Of a stretch of DNA of 64,000 bases, positions 1 through 9,282 are shown one piece after another. The stretch lies in the NCBI RefSeq assembly GCF_000208385.1, contig NC_015436.1:1116001-1180000 (forward strand), written 5' to 3'. The notes beneath the pieces are model-generated. The model did no database searches. It worked only from the letters and a program-made list of their open reading frames with translations, and was not told the origin of the DNA. Every line of letters starts with the position of its first letter. Position 1 is the stretch's first letter. The position numbers and the translations under genes are program-made. This stretch comes from Parasphaerochaeta coccoides DSM 17374. Its GTDB lineage: Bacteria; Spirochaetota; Spirochaetia; Sphaerochaetales; Sphaerochaetaceae.

Positions 1-1318
1 CCACGGGAGCAGCAACGGCAGTCGTGGTTACCACAGGAGCAACAGGAGCAACAGGGGTTACGGGAGCAGCGGGAGCAGCGGGAGCGGGAGCAGCAGGGGT
101 TACAGGTGCTGCGGAAACAGGAGCTGCGGCTGCCACTACGGAAGCAATGTACTGGGCAACAGTCGGATCCTCAGGAACTTCAACGATGCCATACTCCTTG
201 GCAAGATCGGAAGTTGCCGGATCGAGAACCGCGGAAGCGGGAACCAGCAGTGCGTCCTCAAAGACAACCTTGTCATCCTTGACACGAATCTGCACCACAC
301 CCAGGTTATTCAGGTATTCACCTGCTTGAACAATCAACGTATCATTGACGCGGAGACCATTTTTGATGGCAGTGTGGCTATGTCCGTCAACGAAAAGATC
401 AATGCCATTCAATGCCTCGGCAATCTTGACGCTGGTAACACCGGACTCGCCTTCATCAACACCGACATGTCCGAGTACGATGATGTAGTCGGCTCCCAGT
501 GCGCGGGCTTCGTCAATGTACTGTTGCGTCTCCGCGACGATGTCCAAAGAACCGAGGAATGTCAGATCGTTGGGGGCATTGACGGCGGCATCAGGAGTGG
601 TCAGACCGACAACGACGACAGTGAAGCCGTTGAAGTCATACACCTGATAAGGCTGGAAGGTCAGATATCCATTGGCATCCAGGATATTGGCGTTCAGAAC
701 CTTGACGTCAGAAGCGGCTTCTGCTGCTGTTACCAGTTCCTGCAAACGGTCGAAGCCATAGTCGAAGTCATGTTCGCCGACTGCAATGGCATCATATTCC
801 AGCAAGCCGAGAATGTTGGCGATGCTCGCTCCCTGCGTGGAGGCCGCAACGTCCGTTCCCTGAATGACATCACCGGCATCCAAGAGGAGGATGTTATCAG
901 TGATGGAGCGGGCATAATTCAGCATGGTGGCAAGGCGGGCGTACCCGATGCCGCCGTCAGCGGAATCTATGCGGGCGTGAACATCATTGGTATGAACGAT
1001 GAACAGATCGAACTCCGTGGCTCCATCCTCGTTCTTCTCGATTAGCTGGACGCCAAAAGGAAGTTCCACGGGAGCGGAAGCCGGAGTCGCCGCCGGAGCA
1101 ACAGTCACTGGGGCTGCCGGAACGGGCTCCTCTACAACCGGAGTAGGTGCGGTGACAACCGGTGCCGGCGTGGGTGCTGTGGCTGCCGGAGTTGTGACGG
1201 TGGTCGGCGTTGGAGCTTCAACCGTTCCCTTGGGAGCGGTAGTCTGACATCCAATAAGCGCAAATACCGTCACGAGAACCAGAACCAAAGTAAAAATTGA
1301 TTTTGAAAAACGCTTCAC
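1..1318 (-). CDS. 5'-nucleotidase/UshA-type metallophosphatase lipoprotein, C-terminus cut by window edge
   Basis: A probable surface or periplasmic nucleotide phosphatase that would release nucleosides and phosphate for uptake. The GTG start at 1318 follows AGGAGG by about six bases. A hydrophobic signal ends in the lipobox LIGC (Cys24), followed by a Pro/Thr/Val/Ala linker of about 50 residues. The calcineurin-like metallophosphatase domain begins near residue 105, with TNDVHAR (~110), LDAGD (~139) and DGHSHT (~312). The usual GNHEFD motif reads GEHDFD near residue 181, so the metal-binding Asn is Glu. The last visible 50 residues return to a low-complexity Ala/Pro/Val tail. It is read on the minus strand to base 1, so the end, including any 5'-nucleotidase C-terminal domain, lies outside. 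The family is clear; activity is uncertain because of the Asn change. Confidence 0.85.
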   Translation of the reverse strand, partial: MKRFSKSIFTLVLVLVTVFALIGCQTTAPKGTVEAPTPTTVTTPAATAPTPAPVVTAPTPVVEEPVPAAPVTVAPAATPASAPVELPFGVQLIEKNEDGATEFDLFIVHTNDVHARIDSADGGIGYARLATMLNYARSITDNILLLDAGDVIQGTDVAASTQGASIANILGLLEYDAIAVGEHDFDYGFDRLQELVTAAEAASDVKVLNANILDANGYLTFQPYQVYDFNGFTVVVVGLTTPDAAVNAPNDLTFLGSLDIVAETQQYIDEARALGADYIIVLGHVGVDEGESGVTSVKIAEALNGIDLFVDGHSHTAIKNGLRVNDTLIVQAGEYLNNLGVVQIRVKDDKVVFEDALLVPASAVLDPATSDLAKEYGIVEVPEDPTVAQYIASVVAAAAPVSAAPVTPAAPAPAAPAAPVTPVAPVAPVVTTTAVAAPV

Positions 1319-1399
1319 GTGTTTCCTCCTCATGACATAACATTCATTTATATATAATACTAGTCAAAAGTATAACACACGAGTTAACCGGTGAATACA

Positions 1400-1470
1400 G
1401 AAATCTTGCCTGGAACGATTCAATTAGTACAATCCCCATGCTTCCACCGGACACCCGTGGCGAACTCTCA
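1400..1470 (-). other. Short stretch resembling the 3' end of 23S rRNA
   Basis: Read on the minus strand this non-coding stretch contains GGTGGAAGCATGG followed by TACTAATTGAATCG and AGGC. These resemble, in the same order, the last bases of bacterial 23S rRNA (GTGTAAGC/GTGGAAGC..., then TACTAAT..TCG..GGCTTGA), but with about 15-20 bases missing between the two blocks. No other rRNA is seen nearby. It may be a degraded rRNA scrap or a chance match. Nothing else was recognised in the gap 1319-1540. Confidence 0.22.
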
Positions 1471-1540
1471 TGCTCCAGTATTATCATAATTTAGTAAAAA
1501 GGCAGCGGATACATACCATTTCGGGACGCCATGTCCCCAT

Positions 1541-1573
1541 ACAATAAGAACCCGAAGCCGAAGCTCCAGGTTC
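1541..1573 (-). terminator. Intrinsic terminator with TTCG loop
   Basis: On the minus strand an 11-bp stem (1563-1573 with 1548-1558, two G-T pairs) closes on a TTCG tetraloop and is followed by TTATTGT. It lies 13 bases after the stop of the 56-aa protein gene and should end its transcript. Confidence 0.7.
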
Positions 1574-1586
1574 GTATTGCTGTCAT

Positions 1587-1757
1587 TTACATAAGGTCTT
1601 TTGCTTTACGCGCCGTATTGCCGCTCTTGTCGCAATAAGCGACATGACGCAACTTTCCGTTCTCAAAGACGGACTTCATCTTGATCACCCCGCCCCAGCG
1701 GCTTTTCATGATCAGGGAAGTACGGGCCTTGGCGTTCTTAGATACATTTCCAGCCAT
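1587..1757 (-). CDS. Small basic protein of unknown function (56 aa)
   Basis: I do not recognise a family. The start at 1757 is chosen because GGAGG lies eight bases upstream; the in-frame GTG five codons earlier overlaps that ribosome binding site. The product is 56 residues, rich in Lys/Arg and Asn (begins MAGNVSKNAKAR), with one Cys and no signal peptide or membrane segment. The composition would suit an RNA- or ribosome-associated protein, but that is only a guess. A strong hairpin terminator directly downstream and a clean ribosome binding site support a real monocistronic gene rather than a chance reading frame. It is divergent from yidD, and its terminator lies upstream of the nucleotidase gene on the same strand. 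Confidence 0.6.
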   Translation of the reverse strand: MAGNVSKNAKARTSLIMKSRWGGVIKMKSVFENGKLRHVAYCDKSGNTARKAKDLM

Positions 1758-1915
1758 CTGGCATTCCTCCACAAAATAGACTCATCAGACGGAGCAAGTA
1801 TATAAACATCCACAAGGAAAGTCAAATGCCTGGAAGCACTTATTGCACATTCCAACGCCTTCAAATGCACTCAAATACATTGCCCAATGCCAGCGCCTGC
1901 GCTATCCTGTACGAC

Positions 1916-2263
1916 ATGACGCAGGACCCCATCCCCGCAAAACATCCACTCAGACGCCTGGCAACCATGCCTTTCCGTTTCTATAGGAAATACATTTCCC
2001 CCGCCTTGCCCGACGCGTGCCTCTACCATCCTTCCTGTTCCGCCTATATGATCCAAGCCGTGGAGACTCACGGAATCATCCGCGGCCTTATCTTGGGAAG
2101 TTCCCGCATCCTGCGTTGCAACCGTTTCTTCATGGGTGGCGCGGATCCTGTCCCTGACAAATTCTCATGGGAAAGCCTGAGTTTCGGCTGGAAAGCATAC
2201 CGGAGACCCCTGCGACAGAAGCGAAAGCCGGAGGAACCTACAAATCCTGGCTCAACTCCCTGA
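1916..2263 (+). CDS. yidD: Membrane protein insertion efficiency factor YidD
   Basis: A small membrane-associated protein of the YidD/haemolysin family (COG0759), thought to help YidC-dependent membrane protein insertion. The family core is plain: FYRKYISPALP (~22-33), then CLYHPSCSAY (~35-44) with the conserved Cys pair, and a later RCN and GG(A)DPVP segment. The chosen ATG gives 115 aa, near the upper end of the family; an upstream ATG at 1826 would add 30 residues without family likeness, and a downstream ATG (MPFRFY) is also possible. The gene is not in its common rnpA-yidC neighbourhood here. Its last 26 bases overlap the 3' end of udk convergently. Confidence 0.85.
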   Translation: MTQDPIPAKHPLRRLATMPFRFYRKYISPALPDACLYHPSCSAYMIQAVETHGIIRGLILGSSRILRCNRFFMGGADPVPDKFSWESLSFGWKAYRRPLRQKRKPEEPTNPGSTP

Positions 2264-2855
2264 TGAACGGAATCAAGGCAAGCAGAGCGTTCTCATTGTA
2301 TCCACCCTCTGGAATGATGAGATCAGCGTATTTCTTCGTAGGCTCAATGAAGTTGAAATGACCGGGACGGACTACCTCCAGATATTGGGTAATCACGGAC
2401 TCCGCAGTCCTTCCCCTTTCCGAGATATCACGGCGCAGACGCCTGATGAAACGGATATCGTCAGGAGTATCGACATAAAGCTTCAAGTCAAGCAACTCGC
2501 GTATCCTTTTGTCATAAAGCACCATGAGTCCTTCAATGATCACCAAGGGACGAGGTTCCACATGAACCATTTCCTGCCTGCGGCGATGCCGGACGAAATC
2601 ATACTGCGGCATGTCAATGGGCTTCCCTTGCTTCAGTGCGCGAAGATGCGCATGAAGCAAATCAGTGTCAAAAGCATCGGGATGGTCAAAATTGAAAGCC
2701 GTGATGTTTTCGTTGTTGATATACTCGGCGGAACGGTAGTAATTGTCCTGCGGGATGAAAACGAAATCAGGACAGATTTCCGAAATCTTGCGGACAATGG
2801 TCGATTTTCCCGAACCTGATCCGCCGGTGATACCCATGATGCGTACTCTTTTCAT
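2238..2855 (-). CDS. udk: Uridine kinase
   Basis: Phosphorylates uridine and cytidine with ATP or GTP in pyrimidine salvage in the cytoplasm. The 205-aa length is normal for Udk. The P-loop GGSGSGKST is at 11-19, the substrate region carries QDNYY (~36-40) and NFDHPDAFD (~54-62), and PLVIIEGLMVL (~103-113) precedes the lid arginines RRLRRDISERG. The C-terminal RPGHFNFIEPTKKYAD segment is typical of the family. The stop lies inside the convergent yidD gene. galM lies two bases upstream on the same strand, so the two are probably cotranscribed. Confidence 0.93.
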   Translation of the reverse strand: MKRVRIMGITGGSGSGKSTIVRKISEICPDFVFIPQDNYYRSAEYINNENITAFNFDHPDAFDTDLLHAHLRALKQGKPIDMPQYDFVRHRRRQEMVHVEPRPLVIIEGLMVLYDKRIRELLDLKLYVDTPDDIRFIRRLRRDISERGRTAESVITQYLEVVRPGHFNFIEPTKKYADLIIPEGGYNENALLALIPFIRELSQDL

Positions 2856-2857
2856 GT

Positions 2858-3898
2858 TCAGATCACCCCCGCGTCATATACGGTGGTATGACGCCATACC
2901 GTACCGGGACGGAGTATGCAGTCCGGATAATCCGGATGGTTCGGCGCGTCCGGATACTCTTGGGTTTCCAGACAGAAACCGGCATGTCGGCCATATGCCA
3001 GCCCTCCCTTCCCTTTGATTGTCCCGTCCAGATGGTTGGCTGTGTAGAATTGCACGGCGGGAAGCGTCGTATAGCATGTGAGCGTCCTTCCGCTTGTTGG
3101 TTCGACCACATGGGCGAATTCACGCAGACCATCGGCTTCCTTTTCTTCCATGACAAGGCAATGATCATATCCTGCAATCCCCGTACCACCCATGTCGCGT
3201 CCGATAGGCTTGCCCGAACGGAAATCAAAGGCTGTCCCTTCGACAGAAGCCGGAGATTCATGCGGAATAAGGTTGGCATCGACCTGGAGATAACGATTGC
3301 AGGAAATCCGGAGTACATGATTCAGGATAGAACCGCTGGCAGCACCCGCAAGATTGAAATAAGAATGGTTGGTCAGGCTAATCGGCGTCGGTTTTGATGA
3401 TGATGCATCATAGTCAATGAACAGAGCGCCATCATCTTGAAGAAGATAGCTCACGGAGACGGTACACTTACCGGGGAATCCGCTGGCACCGTCCTTGCTG
3501 ACATGACTCAACATGACGCCGGGGGCTCCATCCGCCTCATAGGTTTCCGCATGCCATGTATAATTACTGATGCCTTCTTCTCCACCATGCAGGACAGCTG
3601 TCGGTTCATTCTTCCGCGCATGAAATGTCTCACCGTCGATAGTGAAGGTTCCTTCGGCAATCCGGTTTGCAAAACGCCCGACCGTCTTTCCGATATACTG
3701 GTTCTTGGGGAGATACCCGTCAAGTGTATCAAAACCGAGTACGATGTCATTAATCCTGCCAGCCCGATCCGGAGTGCGGAACGCCACGAGCGTCGCCCCG
3801 TAGGTGATGATATCAGCGGAGTAGTCTCCGGCAGTTAGCGTGAACAGGGTGACCGCCTGTCCCAATGGATCTGTTCCGAACCGTCTCTGCGTAATCAT
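2858..3898 (-). CDS. galM: Aldose 1-epimerase (galactose mutarotase)
   Basis: Interconverts the alpha and beta anomers of galactose, glucose and related sugars. At 346 aa it has the usual length, with N-terminal YGATL, GFDTLDGYL, GRFANRI (~76-82), the catalytic His in NHSYFNLAG (~177), and the catalytic Glu near the end in CLETQEYPDAPN. The ATG at 3898 is selected because GGGGAGGGGAAGG immediately precedes it; the longer reading frame adds 12 unlike residues. It is followed at two bases by udk and preceded by lepA on the same strand with a 90-base gap. No other Leloir pathway gene is in the window. Confidence 0.92.
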   Translation of the reverse strand: MITQRRFGTDPLGQAVTLFTLTAGDYSADIITYGATLVAFRTPDRAGRINDIVLGFDTLDGYLPKNQYIGKTVGRFANRIAEGTFTIDGETFHARKNEPTAVLHGGEEGISNYTWHAETYEADGAPGVMLSHVSKDGASGFPGKCTVSVSYLLQDDGALFIDYDASSSKPTPISLTNHSYFNLAGAASGSILNHVLRISCNRYLQVDANLIPHESPASVEGTAFDFRSGKPIGRDMGGTGIAGYDHCLVMEEKEADGLREFAHVVEPTSGRTLTCYTTLPAVQFYTANHLDGTIKGKGGLAYGRHAGFCLETQEYPDAPNHPDYPDCILRPGTVWRHTTVYDAGVI

Positions 3899-3988
3899 CC
3901 TTCCCCTCCCCTTTGGCATCGATAATACTGTCATCAGGGGAGTTTGTCACGCATCATCCATATACCATGACGCATGTTCATGTCGGAT

Positions 3989-5809
3989 TTATGATTCTTT
4001 CTTAGAGTCCGTCTTAAGAACTGCAAGGAACGCCTGCTGCGGTATCTCGACGTTTCCGACCATCTTCATGCGCTTCTTGCCTTCTTTCTGTTTCTCAAGC
4101 AGTTTCCTCTTGCGGCTGATGTCTCCGCCGTAACACTTGGCGGTGACATCCTTGCGGTATGCGTTGATGGTCTCGCGGGCAATGATGGAACCACCGATGG
4201 CCGCCTGAATAGGTATCTTGAACATCTGGCGGGGAATCTCTGTACTCAACTTCTCGCATACCGTCCGGCCACGCGCTTGGGCAGTACCGCGGAAGACAAG
4301 CTGGCTCAAAGCATCGACCGGCTCCCCGTTGACCAAGATGTCCATCCGGACAAGATCCGTCCGCTTGTATCCGGACACCTGGTAGTCGAAGGACGCATAG
4401 CCTCGTGACACGGACTTGAGTCGGTCATAAAATTCAAAGAGAACCTCTGCCAGAGGCATTTCATAGACAAGCTCCACCCGTTTTTCATCAAGATAGTTCA
4501 TGCCGGACTGCACCCCGCGTTTCTCCATGCACAGCGGTATAATGGCTCCGACGAACGTAGCCGGTGTGATGATGCTGGCGGTGATGAAAGGTTCTTCGAC
4601 GTAATCCACCCTCATGGGATCAGGGTAGTCCAGCGGATTGTCAATGTTCAGCACATCACCGTTCTTCATGGTCACGATGTACTTCACCGATGGACTGGTG
4701 AATACAATTGACAGACCGAATTCACGTTCGATGCGCTCCTGTACCACCTCAAGGTGAAGCAGTCCGAGGAAGCCACAGCGGAAACCGAACCCCAAGGCGG
4801 CGGAAGAGTCCTTCTCATAAACCAAAGAAGCATCGTTGAGCTTCAATTTATCAATCGCTTGCTGAAGTTCCTCATAGTCGTTGGAATCAACAGGATAGAT
4901 AGAACTGAAGACAACAGGCTTGACATCTTTGAAACCCGCCAGTGGTTCCTTGGCGGGGTTGCTTGCCAAGGTCACGGTATCACCGACCCGTATGTCACTG
5001 ATGTTCTTGATGCCCGCGAGGAAGTAGCCGACATCACCGGCCTTAAGCTCTCCGGTACGAACCAGTCCCATCTGGAATACCCCGGCCTCATCTATCTCAT
5101 AGGCAGCATTGTTGTGCATGAGTTGGGCTGTCGCGCCTTCCTTCAACATCCCCTCGAATATCCTGACATGGATGATGACTCCGCGATAGGAGTCATACTG
5201 GGAATCGAAAATCAGCGCCTTGAGAGGGGAATTGTCATTACCCGTGGGAGGTGGAATGAACTGGACGATGCTTTCAAACAACGTGTCTACTCCTTCCCCT
5301 GTCTTGGCGCTGACCATAACGGCCATGTCCGGATCCAAGCCCAAGTCATGGTCAATCTGGTGAAGGCATGACGGGATATCGGCACTGGGCAAGTCAATCT
5401 TGTTGATCACCGGGATGATTTCCAGATTATGTTCGATGGCCATGTACATGTTGGCAAGAGTCTGCGCTTCGACACCTTGGGACGCGTCTATGAGAAGCAG
5501 CGCACCTTCACAAGAGCTGATGGCGCGGGAGACTTCGTAGGAAAAATCGACATGTCCCGGCGTATCGACCAAATTCAGTTCATATTCGGTTCCGTCGGCT
5601 GCCGTATAAGGAATCTTCACCGCCTGGCTCTTGATTGTGATGCCACGCTCCCGTTCAATGTCCATGTTATCCAGCATTTGCGACTGCACGGGACCACGGG
5701 AAGATACAAGCCGCGCTTTCTCGATGAAACGGTCGGCCAGCGTCGATTTACCGTGGTCGATGTGCGCAATGATGCAGAAATTCCTTATGTGTTGTGAATT
5801 ATTTCCCAT
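3989..5809 (-). CDS. lepA: Elongation factor 4 (LepA), back-translocating GTPase
   Basis: A ribosome-associated translational GTPase that acts on stalled or mis-translocated ribosomes. Its 606 aa match the family. The G1 motif HIDHGKST is at 16-23, DTPGHVDF (G3) at ~82-89 and NKIDLP (G4) at ~136; the C-terminal LepA-specific region has the conserved KRKKLLEKQKEGKKRMK run in slightly varied form. The ATG at 5809 has AAGGA upstream, seven bases after the ftsH stop, so ftsH and lepA are probably one transcript. No anomaly seen. Confidence 0.96.
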   Translation of the reverse strand: MGNNSQHIRNFCIIAHIDHGKSTLADRFIEKARLVSSRGPVQSQMLDNMDIERERGITIKSQAVKIPYTAADGTEYELNLVDTPGHVDFSYEVSRAISSCEGALLLIDASQGVEAQTLANMYMAIEHNLEIIPVINKIDLPSADIPSCLHQIDHDLGLDPDMAVMVSAKTGEGVDTLFESIVQFIPPPTGNDNSPLKALIFDSQYDSYRGVIIHVRIFEGMLKEGATAQLMHNNAAYEIDEAGVFQMGLVRTGELKAGDVGYFLAGIKNISDIRVGDTVTLASNPAKEPLAGFKDVKPVVFSSIYPVDSNDYEELQQAIDKLKLNDASLVYEKDSSAALGFGFRCGFLGLLHLEVVQERIEREFGLSIVFTSPSVKYIVTMKNGDVLNIDNPLDYPDPMRVDYVEEPFITASIITPATFVGAIIPLCMEKRGVQSGMNYLDEKRVELVYEMPLAEVLFEFYDRLKSVSRGYASFDYQVSGYKRTDLVRMDILVNGEPVDALSQLVFRGTAQARGRTVCEKLSTEIPRQMFKIPIQAAIGGSIIARETINAYRKDVTAKCYGGDISRKRKLLEKQKEGKKRMKMVGNVEIPQQAFLAVLKTDSKKES

Positions 5810-5816
5810 AAATTCC

Positions 5817-7793
5817 TTACTTTACAAAACTGGTGACACTTTCCACCGCAGGGAAGCCAAGCAGTTCACGGACTTGGGCATCATCAAGAGTCTCTTTCTC
5901 CACAAGAGCATCGGTCAACTTGTCCAGATGATCCCGGTGGTCGGTGAGAAGCGAGCGGGTTTCCTTAAGGCACTCATCCAGAATCTTGTTCACCTGTTCG
6001 TCGATTTTCTGGGCAGTCGCCTCGGAATAATCCTTGCGCTGGGCAATCTCCCGACCGAGGAATAGTGGCTCATCTTCCCTTCCGTAGCTGACAAAACCCA
6101 GAGGGCTCATGCCCCACTCTGTAACCATGCGCCGTGCTACGTCGGTCGCCTGTTTGATGTCATTGCTCGTGCCGGTGGTCGTCTGTCCGTAGATGATCTC
6201 CTCGGCGACATAGCCTCCCATGCAGACCTTGATCCAGTCCGTGAGGCTTGCCCGATTCTTGGTGTAAACCTCTTTGACGGGCAGGGACATGGTAAGCCCA
6301 AGGGCTTGTCCATGGGGAATGATGGTCACCTTGTGCAGTGGATCAGTATTCTTCAGGTAATAGTGCAGGAGGGCATGGCCAGACTCATGATAAGCGGTCG
6401 CCCTTTTCTCTTCATCGGTCATGTAGCGACTGTTCCGTGCTACGCCCAGCAGTATTTTGTCGCGGGCATCCTCAAGATCCTGCATGTCTACTGTCAGCTT
6501 CTTCCTGCGGGCGGCGAACAACGCAGCTTCATTGATCAGGTTTGCCAAGTCCGCTCCGCTCGACCCCGGCGTGGCGCGGGCAATACGACCAAGATCGACA
6601 CTAGGCTCCAATTGAATCTTCTTGGCATGTATCCTGAGAATCGCCTCACGTTCCACAACATCGGGGAGAGCTACAGTGACCTGCCGATCAAAGCGTCCCG
6701 GTCTCAGCAAGGCAGGATCAAGGACATCAGGACGGTTCGTCGCAGCCATGACTATGACTCCTGTAGTCGTGGCAAAACCATCCATCTCGACCAACATCTG
6801 GTTCAGCGTTTGCTCACGTTCATCATTCCCGCCTCCCAGACCGCCGCCGCGGGTACGTCCCACTGCATCAAGCTCGTCGATGAACAGAATGCACGGAGCA
6901 TTCTTACGGCCTTGCTCAAACAGGTCCCGGACACGTGCGGCTCCCATACCGACGAACATTTCGACGAAATCAGAACCACTGGTATGGAAGAAGGAAACGC
7001 CGGCTTCTCCGGCCACGGCCTTGGCCAGCAATGTCTTACCTGTTCCGGGAGGGCCGACCAACAGGACTCCCTTGGGGATGCGTGCCCCAATTTTCTGGAA
7101 GCGTGCCGGTTCCTTGAGGAAGTCAACAATTTCCTCAAGCTCAAGTTTTGCTTCTTCCTGGCCGGCAACATCGACGAAGGTCGTCTTATTGTCCGACTTC
7201 TTATATTCCTTGGCCAGGTTCTTCCCCAAGCCGGACATCATCCTGCCGCCCGTACCGGCAGAAAGCTGCCTCCACATCATCCAAGAGAAGACAACAATGA
7301 TAATCAACGGCAGATATTGAAGAATCACTTCAAAGACAGATGCCTGACGTACCGTTCCACTCACCTGGACGCCGCTATCCTTCAATGTCTCAAGCAGACT
7401 GTTGTCAAAATATGGGATACGAGTTGAATATTGTTCCCCGGAAGTCAGGGTAAAGATAATCACGGAATTATCCTGAATACGCACGTCCGTGACCCGACGG
7501 TTCCCCACCAAGGAGAGGAAATCGGAGTAAGCAACTGGTTGTGACGCCAGTCTTCCATCATTGAAGAATGAGAAGGCGAACAGAGCCAGCAACACGACGA
7601 ACACTATCAAGGCGATGCTGTTTCGTGGCCGACGGGGACTTCCTCCGGAAGGACCTTTTCCGTGACGCGAAGAATCATCTCCGTTGAAATAATCGAAGAC
7701 GTTCTTCTTTTCATCCTTTCCTGTGCCCTTGTCATCGCCCTGTTGATCTTCGGGACGATGGTCTTTCACATCATTTCTTTCATCATTTTCCAC
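5817..7793 (-). CDS. ftsH: ATP-dependent zinc metalloprotease FtsH
   Basis: A membrane-anchored AAA+ protease that degrades misfolded membrane proteins and regulatory substrates. Order of parts: a charged Asp/Lys-rich cytoplasmic tail, TM1 (~58-77), a periplasmic domain, TM2 (~155-175), the AAA module with Walker A GPPGTGKT (~248) and Walker [12 protein letters not shown], and the zinc protease motif HESGH (~469). The start is unsure. The frame opens at GTG 7817, but GTG 7793 has AGAAGGA about eight bases upstream and gives 658 aa, so it is preferred. Either start lies inside the end of tilS, which indicates translational coupling. The C-terminus is complete. Confidence 0.94.
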   Translation of the reverse strand: MENDERNDVKDHRPEDQQGDDKGTGKDEKKNVFDYFNGDDSSRHGKGPSGGSPRRPRNSIALIVFVVLLALFAFSFFNDGRLASQPVAYSDFLSLVGNRRVTDVRIQDNSVIIFTLTSGEQYSTRIPYFDNSLLETLKDSGVQVSGTVRQASVFEVILQYLPLIIIVVFSWMMWRQLSAGTGGRMMSGLGKNLAKEYKKSDNKTTFVDVAGQEEAKLELEEIVDFLKEPARFQKIGARIPKGVLLVGPPGTGKTLLAKAVAGEAGVSFFHTSGSDFVEMFVGMGAARVRDLFEQGRKNAPCILFIDELDAVGRTRGGGLGGGNDEREQTLNQMLVEMDGFATTTGVIVMAATNRPDVLDPALLRPGRFDRQVTVALPDVVEREAILRIHAKKIQLEPSVDLGRIARATPGSSGADLANLINEAALFAARRKKLTVDMQDLEDARDKILLGVARNSRYMTDEEKRATAYHESGHALLHYYLKNTDPLHKVTIIPHGQALGLTMSLPVKEVYTKNRASLTDWIKVCMGGYVAEEIIYGQTTTGTSNDIKQATDVARRMVTEWGMSPLGFVSYGREDEPLFLGREIAQRKDYSEATAQKIDEQVNKILDECLKETRSLLTDHRDHLDKLTDALVEKETLDDAQVRELLGFPAVESVTSFVK

Positions 7794-9282
7794 AGCAGTC
7801 GTTCCTTCTCTGCACACTATATAGTGTTAGTTTTTTTCCGGCAAGGTGAGGCGCCTTCAAACCCGCGGCCATACGGTCGCGTCCGCCCCAAGCACTGGCA
7901 AAGACAGCCTGTATTCCCCGTGCATCTTCCAAAAGGAATACCCGTGTCCGTTCCCGCGCAGGAATCTTCCAAGCGGACAGCATGTCTGAAATTGTTTTCG
8001 TGCCTTCCGTCAGCATCATCCTGTCACCTTCCTCCCATGTCCGCAGCATCAGAGGAGCGACAAGGGCTTCATGGCAGATATGTAGACGCTGGTCGGCCAC
8101 AGAAAATGTTTCCGTCAAGGCTTCACGTATCACGCACCAAGAGGCATCGGGCAGCAATGTCTTTCCTTCTCCCGCTTCCAAAGGGATGCACCATCCGGTG
8201 CTCCCTTCTTCCCTAAAATGCCACCAGAAACGTCCATCGGCAACAAAAGCTTCACTTCCCCATGCAAATATTCGCCCTTCTCCTGCCGCAATCATATCCT
8301 GAAGGCGTTCCAAAGCCGCGAAACCAAGCTTTCGGGGGTTCCTGCCTTCCTTCTGATGGAGTAAGTTCCATAAGCCAAAGACTGCTTCTCCCATGACATG
8401 CCTCTCCAAGGAACGCAGGAAATCCAAGGGTGCGGAAACATTTCCTTCATCATACGTGAAGAAGTCTGCAAACCGTGGCAACGAGACTTCCATGAAACGT
8501 GCGGCGGCTCCTGCCCTCTTGCTGAATCCGTACAATGTCTCCCTGGCGGAGGGGAATATATCCATGATGACAGGAACGAGGTCATGACGTATCCTGTTGC
8601 GGGTATAATCATCCATGGCGTTCGTGGAATCTTCCGACCATGACAGTCCTTTATCTTTCAAAAGGGAACGAAGCACGGTGCCTGAAACATCGAGGAGCGG
8701 CCGTATCACCGAACCGTTCACAGGCTCGATACCCCGAAGCGCCGCCACGGAACAGCCACGGAGAAGCCTATGGAGGATGGTCTCCATCTGATCGTCAGAT
8801 GTGTGTCCTGTCGCAATCCATGGAAAACCAAGCCGCGCTCTCTCCGCTTCAAGGATTTCATAACGGACAGCTCGTGCCGCGGCTTCAATGCCATCCCCTT
8901 CCTGTGCTGCCCGGTTTGAAATGACATCTTCTCCACTATCAACAATTTTAATTTCTATGCCAAGTTTAGCGCAAAAGCACGTATTATGGGCTATTTCTCC
9001 TGCCAGTTCCTCTGCGGGACGAAGCCTGTGATTCACATAGACAGCGACGAGGGATGAGGCAGGGACAAGGCGGGACAGCAGATATAGCAAGGCGGAGGAA
9101 TCGGCTCCTCCGGAAAAAGCCACTACAATGCCTTCACGGGGATTCCATGAACGGGAAGAAAAGAATGAGCGTATACGGTCAAGCACCGGAACAGAGGCTT
9201 CACCCACGTTCCTCTCCGTTTGCCTTTCGGCAATACCTGTGTTGTCCGTTTTGCTAGTCTGGGATTTTTCCATTGAACTCAT
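7783..9282 (-). CDS. tilS: tRNA(Ile)-lysidine synthase
   Basis: Attaches lysine to C34 of the CAU-anticodon tRNA-Ile so that it reads AUA codons. The PP-loop SGGADS sits at 57-62, followed by YVNHRLRP and an IATGHTSDDQMET segment typical of TilS. The 499-aa length includes the C-terminal TilS domain, where the family segment (AWKIPARER) is found. The ATG at 9282 follows GAGGT by five bases and overlaps the end of pth by 29 bases. Its own 3' end overlaps the ftsH start. The N-terminal 50 residues before the PP-loop are longer than usual and have no recognised fold. Confidence 0.93.
   Translation of the reverse strand: MSSMEKSQTSKTDNTGIAERQTERNVGEASVPVLDRIRSFFSSRSWNPREGIVVAFSGGADSSALLYLLSRLVPASSLVAVYVNHRLRPAEELAGEIAHNTCFCAKLGIEIKIVDSGEDVISNRAAQEGDGIEAAARAVRYEILEAERARLGFPWIATGHTSDDQMETILHRLLRGCSVAALRGIEPVNGSVIRPLLDVSGTVLRSLLKDKGLSWSEDSTNAMDDYTRNRIRHDLVPVIMDIFPSARETLYGFSKRAGAAARFMEVSLPRFADFFTYDEGNVSAPLDFLRSLERHVMGEAVFGLWNLLHQKEGRNPRKLGFAALERLQDMIAAGEGRIFAWGSEAFVADGRFWWHFREEGSTGWCIPLEAGEGKTLLPDASWCVIREALTETFSVADQRLHICHEALVAPLMLRTWEEGDRMMLTEGTKTISDMLSAWKIPARERTRVFLLEDARGIQAVFASAWGGRDRMAAGLKAPHLAGKKLTLYSVQRRNDCCGK

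Noticed and set aside
326-1045. A 239-codon plus-strand frame
   Set aside because: It is the complement of the metallophosphatase domain on the minus strand, which carries all the family motifs; the plus reading has none.
6306-7427. A 373-codon plus-strand frame
   Set aside because: It is antisense to the FtsH AAA and protease domains and has no ribosome binding site or family likeness.
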